Positions 55,340 to 64,000 of a stretch of 64,000 nt of DNA are shown in pieces; position 1 is the stretch's first letter, and each line of letters starts with the position of its first letter. The notes under the pieces are model-generated. The model worked only from the letters and a program-made list of their open reading frames with translations, searched no databases and was not told the origin of the DNA. The position numbers and the translations under genes are program-made. Origin of the DNA: Halicephalobus mephisto (Eukaryota > Nematoda > Chromadorea > Rhabditida > Panagrolaimidae); contig SWDT01000007.1 of NCBI GenBank assembly GCA_009193035.1, forward strand, positions 620,001-684,000. Direction: 5' to 3'.

Positions 55340-58300
55340 CCGTTTGAGGATTGGTGGATAAAAAAACAAAAATTAATAAAAAAATTATTCAAAAAAATTC
55401 CAGAATCCCGATTTTAGAAAAGTCAACCAAAAAAGTTACGGATGATCGAATTATTAAAATTTAAAAAGATTTTGATGGATAACTTGTGAAAATTGCCCCA
55501 GGCAAAATTTGAAACATGAACTGAAAAGAATTTTAAAAATAATTGGACAAATATAGAGAAGAATACAAATTAGAAATTTTTAATGAGTACTTAACAAGAA
55601 AAACGAGATCTCATTGATCCCAAAAATGTACTGTAAAAAATTCAATTTTTTTAAATTTTTAAATAATTTTAAAAAAAACAAATTTTTTAATTTTTAAATA
55701 ACCTAAAAAATTCAATTTTTTAAATTTTTAAATAACTTTAAAAAAAACAAATTTTTTAAATTTTAAAATAATTTAAAAAAAAACAAATTTTTTTATTTTT
55801 AAATAATTTTAAAAAAACGAATTTTTCTAATAATATTTTAAAATTTTAAAATAATTTAAAAAAAACAAATTTTTTAATTTTTAAATAACTTAAAAAAAAC
55901 GAATTTTTTAATAATGTTTTAAAATTTTTAAATAATTTAAAAAAAACAAATTTTTTAAATTTTTAAATAACCTAAAAAAACAAATTTTATTTTTAAATAA
56001 CTTAAAAAAAAACAAATTATTTTATTTTTTAATAACTTTAAAAAAACAATTTTCTTTAACTTTTAAATAAAATCTTTTTCATTTTTTTCGGTTTATAAAT
56101 AATTTTAAAAAAATAAATTTAAAAAATTTTTTAAACTTTTAAATAATTTTTAAAAACGAAATTTTGGAAATTTTTAATTATTTTTAAAAAACTTTTCACA
56201 TTTAATTTTTTTTTATTTTAAAGACATAATTATTTTTTAAATTAAAAAAGTTAATTTCCTAATTTATAATCGTTTTCTTAGAAATTGTGTCTTTTTAAAA
56301 ATTTATAAAGTTTTTAAAAAACTAATTTTTTAATAATTGCAAAAAATGAAAAACTTTGATCTCGTTTCAAAAATTAAAATTTTTTTATTTACGAAATTAG
56401 ATTTTTGCCCTTTAAAAAACTAATAATGAAAAATTTAAATAAACAAGAAATAAAATAAAATTCGTGTCGGGACCAGTACTTGAAGGAAAAAAAAATTTAA
56501 ATTTTCAGTTTTGACAAAAAAAATTGTTATTTACGAAATTAAATTACTGCTTTATAAAGAATTAATGATCAAACAGATAAACAACAAATAAAACATAATT
56601 CGCGTCGGGACCATTACTTAAATATTTCAAAAATAAAAATTTTCAATTTTGAAAAGAAAAAATTTTTATTCATAAAATTGAATTACTGTTTTATAAGGAA
56701 TTAAAAACCAGACAGATAAACAACAAATAAAACATAATTCGCGTCGGGACCATTACTTAAATATTTCAAAATTAAAAATTTTTGGTCAAGAAAAGAAAAA
56801 ATTTTTATTCATAAAATTGAATTACTGTTTTATAAGGAATTAAAAACCAGACAGATAAACAACAAAGAAAACATAATTCGCGTCGGGACCATTACTTAAA
56901 TTTTTTTTAAAAATAAAAATTTTTGGTCAAGAAAAGAAAAAATTGTTATTCACGAAATTAAATTACTGTTTTATAAAGAACTAATAATTAAACAGATAAA
57001 CAACAAATAAAATATAATTCGCGTCGGGACCATTACTTAAATATTTTAAAAATAAAAATTTTCAATTTTAAAAAGAAAAAATTGTTATTTACAAAATTGA
57101 ATTACTGTTTTATAAAGAACTAGTAATTAAACAGATAAACAACAAATAAAACATAATTCGCGTCGGGACCACTACTTGAATATTTTTTTAAAATTTAAAT
57201 TTTCAGTTTTGTCAAAAGATCCTTGATTCATTTTTTATTTATGAATTTATTTAACTGTCATATAAGGAACTAATAACTAAGCATGTAGATAGAGAGGAGA
57301 TAAAACACTATTCGCCTCAGAACCACTACTTTTAATGTGTTTTTAAAAAATTTTAATTTTTGGTCTTAACACGAAAAATTCCCTTCTTATTTTCGAAATT
57401 AAATTACTGTTTTATAAAAAATTAACAACCAAAAAAATAAACAATAAATAAAATAAAATTCGTGTCGGGACCAGTACTTGAAGAAGTTAAAAAAAATTTA
57501 AATTTTCAGTTTTGGCACAAAAAATTGTTATTTACGAAATTAAATTATTGTTTTATAAAAAATTAAAAACCAAAAAAAATAAAATAAAATTCGTGTCAGG
57601 ACCAGTACTTAAATATTTTTAAAAATAAAAATTTTCAGTTTTGATACGAAAGATTTCAAATTTTTTTATTTTTAAAATTAGATTACTGTTTTATAAAAAA
57701 TCAATGATCAAACAGATAAACAACAACTAAAACATAATTCGCGTCGGGACCAGTACTTGAAAAAATTTATAAAAAATTAAAAATATTTGGTCCTGACACG
57801 AAAGATTTATTTTTAAGAACTTTTTTAAATACCATAATCAAGTCAATAATTGAAAATAAGCTTTTTTCGCGGCAGGATCATTACTTACAATGTACTTTTA
57901 AAAAACAAAAGATTTTTGGTCGTGCTACAATGTTTGATTTAATTTTCAAAACTTTTGTAACTCCCAAACAAAGTTTGTAAGCAAAAAATAAATTAAGTTT
58001 TTTCATGTCAGGACCAGTACTTACAATAATAAGAAAATTAAAACTAAGAAATTTTCGGTCTTGCCAAAAATACTTTTTGATTTAATTTTTGGGAATTTTT
58101 ATAGTACTGTAATGAGTCTTATTGTTATTAAAAAATTTATTCTTTTCGTGTCGAGACCAGTACTTGTAGAAGTTCTTGGAAAATTTTAATTTTCGGAAAT
58201 TTTTATAGTACTGTAATAAGTCTTATTGTTATTAAAAAATTAATTCTTTTCGTGTCGAGACCAGTACTTGTAGAAGTTCTTAGAAAATTTTAATTTTCGG

Positions 58301-58970
58301 AAACTTTTACAGTACTATAATGAATTTCACTGTTATTAAAAAATCATTTTTTTTCGTGTCGGGACCAGTGCTTAGTGTATTTTAAAAAAATAAAAAATAT
58401 GATGTCTAATTTGCTTTTCATTTACGAATTTGGCCAATTATTCCATAAATAATTAATAATTAAGTACATTGGTACATAATGAGTCAAATATGAGTCGCGT
58501 CAGAACCGCTATTAAAAAAACAAAAAATTAAAATTTTTGGTTCCGCCACGATTACTGTAAAATTCATCTTTAATTACAAATTTGACTAATTATTTTCATT
58601 AATAACCAACTTTGTAGATGTACAGTAATTTAAACATTATTCGCGTCGGGACCAAAACTCGTAGAAGTTCTCTAAAAATGGAATTTTTTGGTCCCGCCAC
58701 GAATGACGTCCAATATGTTTTTCAACCACGAATTTGGATAACTATGTATATTAACAATCAACTTTATAGATGTACAGTAATTTAAACATCATTCGCGTCG
58801 GGATCGAAATTTTTCCAAATTTTTTAAAATTTCGATTTTTGGTCCTGTCACGAACACTCCATAATTCACTTTTTAATCAATATAGTTAGTTTACAAACAA
58901 GTAATAACCAACTTTACAAATGTAAAGTAACTTAAACATTATTCGCGTCGGAACCAAAAATTGGATATGT
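55340..58970. repeat. Gene-free stretch with TTCGCGTCGGGACCATTACTT arrays
   Basis: The stretch 55640-56080 is AAATAACTTAAAAAAAACAA repeats. The stretch 56450-57800 holds about nine units of 115-120 bases with CATAATTCGCGTCGGGACCA, AAATTACTGTTTTATAAAGA and CAGATAAACAACAAATAAAA. From 58060 to 58400 are three units with TTCTTTTCGTGTCGAGACCA. From 58600 to 58960 are three units with TTCGCGTCGGGACC and GGTCCCGCCACGAA in opposite orientation. Confidence 0.65.
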
Positions 58971-59099
58971 TTTTTAAAAAAGGAAACAGTTGTCAAATGG
59001 AAGGGCAATAGACCTACTGCAAGGAATTCTTAACGGACCAATGAACAAGTTTTTGGTCAAAAAACATAAAAAATAGATTTCCCTACCTCCATAGCATAC

Positions 59100-61330
59100 T
59101 GTAAAGAATTAAAAACAAACTTTTCTAAAATGCAAATTTTCGTTTCACAACCATTTATTAAAAACTTTCTTTTCAGGACCACAGAAAATTTATTTTTAAT
59201 TATATGTAAATTGAAATTTTCGCTCTAGGACCATTTATTAAAAATTTTCTTCTTAGGACCACAAAATTTATTTTTAATTTTTTATGAACCTCATTTTCAT
59301 CTAAAAATCACTTTTTTTAAAACTTTCTTCTCGGGACCACAAAATTTATTTTTAATTATATGTAAATTAAAGTTTTCGTTGCAGGACCCTTTATTAAAAA
59401 TTTTCTTCTCAGGACCACAGAAAATTTATTTTTAATTTTTTATGAACCTAATTTTCGTCTAAAAATCACTTTTTTTAAAACTTTCTTCTCAGGACCACAA
59501 AATTTATTTTTAATTTTATATAAATTGAAATTTTCGCTCTAGGACCATTTATTAAAAATTTTCTTCTCAGGACCACAAAATTTATTTTTAATTATATGTA
59601 AATTAAAGTTTTCGCTCTAGGACCATTTATTGAAAATTTTCTTCTCAGGACCACAGAAAATTTATTTTTAATTTTTTATGAACCTAATTTTCGTCTAAAA
59701 ATCACGTTTTTTTTCTTCTCGGGACCAAATATAGCTCCAAGTAAATATTAAATTAAAAAATTTATTAATTTTTGATATAACTAAAAAAATCAAATTTCCC
59801 CGAATCTGTTTTGAAGTTAAAAAAAGATTTATAAAATTAAAGTATAATTTAATTGTTGAAAAAAATCGTTTTTTCGAATTTTTTACGATTAAATAATGTT
59901 TAATTTTTTTCATAAAATTTTTGTTTCAATTTGCAATATTTTCAGTCCAGATCTCAATATTCGAAAAAATGTCACTCAAAAAAACAAGACTCAATTTTCG
60001 TCCAATTTTTTGTCTTTTCTTGACAACCTGATTCTAGGAAAAATGGTTCCAAAAATCATATTATCATAAAAATTATTAAAAAAAATTATAAAAATTTATG
60101 AAAAAAAATTTATAAAAATTCATAAAAAAATAATTTTAAAAAATTTATAAAAATTCATAAAAAAAATAATTCAAAAAAAATTATAAAAATTCATAAAAAA
60201 ATAATTTTAAAAAATTTATAAAAATTTATAAAAAAAATAATTCAAAAGAATTTATAAAAATTCATAAAAAAATTATTAAAAAAAATTTATATTTCCTAAT
60301 TAATCTAAAAAATTTATAAAAACTCAAAAAATAATTTTAAAAAATTGTAAAAGGAAATTTTAGAAGTTTTTTAATTAATAATAAGAATTACATAATTTTT
60401 ATACTTTCATAAAACTTCAAAAAAAATTATGAAAAAAAATGTTTTTAATTTTCCGGTCGAGATCAAAAAGTAAAAAAATTATGATTTTAGTAATTTTAAA
60501 AATTCGAAAATCCATATTGCGAAAAATAAAAATTTTTAGTTTAAAAATTCCAAAAATTAGTCTCGACGCGAAGTTCGGAATTTTCCAGTTGGGACCAAAA
60601 ATTTAAAAAAATTATGATTTTAGTAGTTTTATAAGATTTAAAAATCAATATTATGAAAAATAAAAATTTTTAGTTTAAAAATTCCAAAAACCAATCTCGA
60701 CGCGACATTCGGAATTTTCCAGTTGAGATCAAATTTATAAAACTTGACATTTACGTACCGTTGCAAAATTTTAAAACTATCCAAAAGACTATGAAATCGT
60801 GTTTTTTGTAAATTTAAGAATGTCCGTCACAGTATTTCTAAAATTAATTCGACCTTAATTTTCAAAATTGTCCAGCTGAAAACGAAAATTAAGAAACCTA
60901 ATATTTTTGCAGAATTACAAATTTTTATAAAAATAAAACTTTTTTCTATAAACTTCTTTGAAAATTCTCCCAACCCGAAAATTCGAAATTTTCCACTCGG
61001 GACCAAAAGTGCGAAATTTTCAGTTTTCATGATCTCAGGAATTTCTACAATAATTTTATTGTAAAAAATAACAATTTTTTTAACGAAATTCAAAAAAATT
61101 CTCCCAACACGAAAATTCGAAATTTTCCACCCGGGACCAAAAATACGAAATTTTCACTTTTCTTGATCTCAGGAATTTCTAAAATAATTTTATTGTAAAA
61201 AATAACGATTTTTTTAACGAAATTCTCCCAACACGAAAATTCGAAATTTTCCACTCGGGACCAAAAGTAAAAAATTAATATTTCTGTGATTTTAAACAAT
61301 TTTAAAAACAAAAATTTCGATATTTTTATT
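59100..61330. repeat. Arrays with CTTCTCAGGACCACA and CTCCCAACACGAAAATTCG cores
   Basis: The stretch 59140-59720 has seven units of about 60-80 bases with TTTTCTTCTCAGGACCACAA. The stretch 60070-60300 is TTTATAAAAATTCATAAAAA repeats. The stretch 60530-60740 has two units with TCTCGACGCGA. The stretch 60960-61270 has three units pairing CTCCCAACACGAAAATTCGA with TTTTCCACTCGGGACCAAAA. No exon was seen. Confidence 0.6.
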
Positions 61331-62149
61331 TTTATTTAAAATTTTTAAAAATTTTTAAATTATTTTTTTAAAAGTCAAAGTTCACAAAAAACGGAAAAAA
61401 ATAAAAAATAAAATCGAATAAAAACAACTCGGTCAAATTAAAAATAAAATTATTCCACAATTTAAAAATCATTAAATTAATATTTTATAAACAAAAAAAT
61501 TAAATCTAAAAAATAATTTTATTTTTAGTTCTGTTCTTAATAGAGGAAATTGGATACTGTAGAAAAGCAAAAATAAATATTAAATAAAATTAATATTATT
61601 GGAAAAATTAAAAAATTTATGAAAATTTTTCGAACAATTTTAGCATTTTAGAAATTAATAATTTAAAAAAAATAAATCCAAAAAAAATTTTAAAAATGAA
61701 ATTTAAAAAAAAATAAATTCAAAAATATATTTAAAAAATATTCTAAAATTTCGAATTATAAGTTTTCAAAATTTAGAGTTTTTAAAATTTAAAAAATCTT
61801 CTAAAATTTAGAATTTTAAAAGTTTTCAAAATTTAGAGTTTTTAAAATTTCGAAAATCTTCCAAAATTTAGAATTTTTAAAATTTGAATTCTGTGAAAAT
61901 CTAAAAATCTGTAAAAACTTGGACGAAAATATTATTTAATTTAAGAAAACAAAAATCAAAATTCAGGCCCACAGGCAATGTAACAAAAACCACTCTCGAT
62001 TTTCCACCTGTCCGAGAGACGTTTCAGATGTCTCTGTCGCCCACAATGAAAATTTTAATTTTAATTTCTGACGTTAAAAAACTTGAAAAATAACCATAAT
62101 CGAAAAAAATTGATTTTAAATTTGAAAAATTTTTTGTTCTTGGAAAACT

Positions 62150-62496
62150 ATTAGAAGGAGAACAGGTCTCTCTGATTGGATAATCAGTGCTCTTAAGCGA
62201 AAATGGAAATTCGCAATAAAGCTGGCAAGTCAGACGGAACCCGATTGGGCGAAGCTGACCACACTATGGATTCCAAAGATGACGATACCAATCGGAAGAC
62301 CACGAATAAGATGAACAGATGATCTGGCAGAAGAAGCGAGAAGACGGACTTTGGAATTGAGCTGCTGCGCCCTATTTCAAACCGAGCTACCACCTACGCA
62401 CGCCACCAAAGGCAACGGTATTTGGGTCAAAGGATCAAACAATTATAATTTGTAGTTGTATGGGTATTTTGATTTTGTGCGATATAGGAATAAAAG
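62150..62496 (+). mobile_element. Decayed RTE/CR1-type non-LTR retrotransposon, C-terminal tail
   Basis: In one plus-strand frame the DNA reads LKRKWKFAIKLAS, then TLWIPKMTIPIGRPRIR, a TGA at 62312-62314 where this family normally has Trp, and TDDLAEEARRRTLE. The GRP-x-x-RW-x-DD motif is the hallmark of the extreme C-terminus of many LINE reverse transcriptases. After a frameshift it continues RATTYARHQRQRYLGQR to TAA at 62446-62448, and the tail ends ATAGGAATAAAA. No polymerase or endonuclease domain lies upstream, so this is a 5'-truncated dead copy. Confidence 0.7.
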
Positions 62497-62519
62497 TATT
62501 TATATTTTGTTCTTGGAAT

Positions 62520-64000
62520 TTTCGGAAAGCACAAATCACGAGGCAAACTTGCTTTCCGGAATGGAGCCACAGAGCGGAAACCGATCTTGACAGTTTCAAC
62601 TGACGTAAAATGGACGAAAACCAACTTTCAGAACGAAAATTTTTAGAAACCACAACGAAATCAAACATCTTATAAATTTAAATTTTACAAAAACTTATCT
62701 AAGAAGATATTCAAGCCAATTCACGGAACGAAAATTTCCGAAAAATTATTAAATCAAACATCTTATAAAATTAACTTTTACAAAAACTTATCTAACAAGA
62801 TATTCAAGTCAACTCTCAGAACGAAAATCTTTAAAAAATATAATAGTCATACATCTTATAAAATTAAATTTTATAAAAAATTACCTAAGACATTCAAGCC
62901 AACTCTCAGAGCGAAAATTTCCAAAAAATTATTAAATCAAACATTTTATAAAATTAAATTTTACAAAAACTTATCTAAGAAGATATTCAAGCCAATTTTC
63001 AGAACGAAAATCTTTAAAAACTATAATAAATTCATACATCTTATAAAATTAAATTTTACAATAACTTATCTAATATATTCAAGCCAACTCTCAGAACGAA
63101 AATTTTTAGAAACCACAACGAAATCAAACATTTTATAAAATTAAATTTTACAAAAATTTATCTAATATACTCAAGTCAACTCTCAGAACGAAAATCTTTA
63201 AAAAACTATAATAAAGTCATACATCTTATAAATTTAAATTTTATAAAAACTTATCTAAGATATTCAAATCAAGTCTCAGAGCGAAATCTTCTAAAATGTA
63301 ACGAAATTGATCGTAACCAGGTGAAATTAGAATTAGGAACAAAGCAAAAAAATTTATCAAAGTTCATAAGTTGATAATAAAGTTACATTTTTAGGAAAAA
63401 ATGAAATTATAAAAAATTCTCTAAGAAAATATTGAAGTCAATTATCAACACGAAAGTTACTGTAGACCATGGTAAACTTAATTATCATCAGGTAGGAGTA
63501 AAATTAACAAAATTAAATAAGTTTTTACCGCGAAAATTTCAAAAAATCATAAAATTAAATATAAATGAAATTATATTAAAAATTTTTAAATGAACTTTTA
63601 CCTCGGAAGTTACTGTAAATTACGGTAAACTTAGTTATCATCAGGTAGGAGTAAAATAAAAAAATAAAAAATTAAATAAATTCTTACCGCGAAAATTTCA
63701 AAAAATCATAAAATTGTCTATTTTTAAATATAAATGAAATTATATTAAAATTATATTAAAAATATTCAAGTGAACTTTTACCTCGGAAGTTACTGAAGAT
63801 TACGGTAAACTTAGTTACCATCAGGTGGAAATAAAATTAAAACTAAAAATAAAGAAATTTAAAAATTAAATAAATTCCTATGCGGAAACTTAAAGAATCA
63901 TAAGGTTGTTCATTTTTGAATATAAATGAAATTGGAAAAAATTATTTTAAAAAATATTTAAACTAATTCTCACCACGAAAATTCTAGATAATGAGGAACT
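62520..64000. repeat. Right-edge arrays
   Basis: A mixed-composition patch at 62520-62640 has short frames on both strands and no recognised product. The stretch 62640-63300 holds seven units of about 95-120 bases with TCAAACATCTTATAAAATTA, AACTTATCTAAGAAGATATT and CAACTCTCAGAACGAAAATC. The stretch 63330-64000 holds three to four units of about 175 bases with GGAAGTTACTGTAAATTACG, GTAAACTTAGTTATCATCAG and TTACCGCGAAAATTTCAAAA. Confidence 0.6.

Overview
This looks like nuclear DNA of a nematode close to Caenorhabditis. Base composition is very AT-rich. Genes are split by many introns with GT..AG ends, acceptors are typically TTTTCAG or TTTTTTAG, and several sit just before a start codon, as at spliced-leader trans-splice sites. 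The gene set includes a nematode cuticle collagen, a reticulon with stacked alternative first exons, an FSHR-1 type LRR receptor and an FMRFamide-type peptide receptor. The organism call is inference from these traits; no species is assigned.

Layout. 592-11163 (+) is a reticulon gene (ret-1 type) with four alternative first exons, all ending in phase 1 and all joinable to one reticulon-domain exon at 10022. 11164-23110 is a 12-kb gene-free stretch of tandem arrays and small composite repeat elements. 23146-24461 (+) codes a single-pass membrane protein of unknown function. It converges, with 67 bp between stop codons, on 24529-25219 (-), a TFIIIC subunit 6 (GTF3C6) homologue. 26320-28092 (+) is mitochondrial ribosomal protein L45, followed by a 103-residue proline-rich protein at 28775-29086 (+). 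30047-37723 (-) is a seven-exon glycoprotein-hormone-receptor-like LRR GPCR (fshr-1). 40443-41473 (-) holds weakly supported small exons of an unknown gene. 42521-43880 (-) is an OB-fold protein resembling RPA DNA-binding domains. 45377-46960 (+) is a two-exon cuticle collagen whose intron carries a tRNA-like, B-box-bearing repeat. 48193-52355 (-) is a five-exon FMRFamide-receptor-like GPCR with a fold-back element in its last intron. 53,000-64,000 is almost entirely arrays, plus a decayed non-LTR retrotransposon tail at about 62150-62496.

The genes do not form a pathway. They span ER shaping (reticulon), Pol III transcription (TFIIIC), mitochondrial translation (mL45), DNA binding (OB fold), cuticle (collagen) and two peptide or hormone receptors. 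No tight operon is visible.

The most unusual aspect is the repeat landscape. Tandem units of about 40-170 bp carry short conserved cores, such as TTCGTGTCGGGACCA, GCACTTTGCGCGCAAC, TTCATATATGAA and hairpins with TCGCTT/AAGCGA arms. At least three composite families are present in two copies each, some with inverted ends. Long stretches of A-runs and T-runs at roughly helical spacing resemble the PATC DNA known from Caenorhabditis introns. No CRISPR array, rRNA or intact tRNA was seen.
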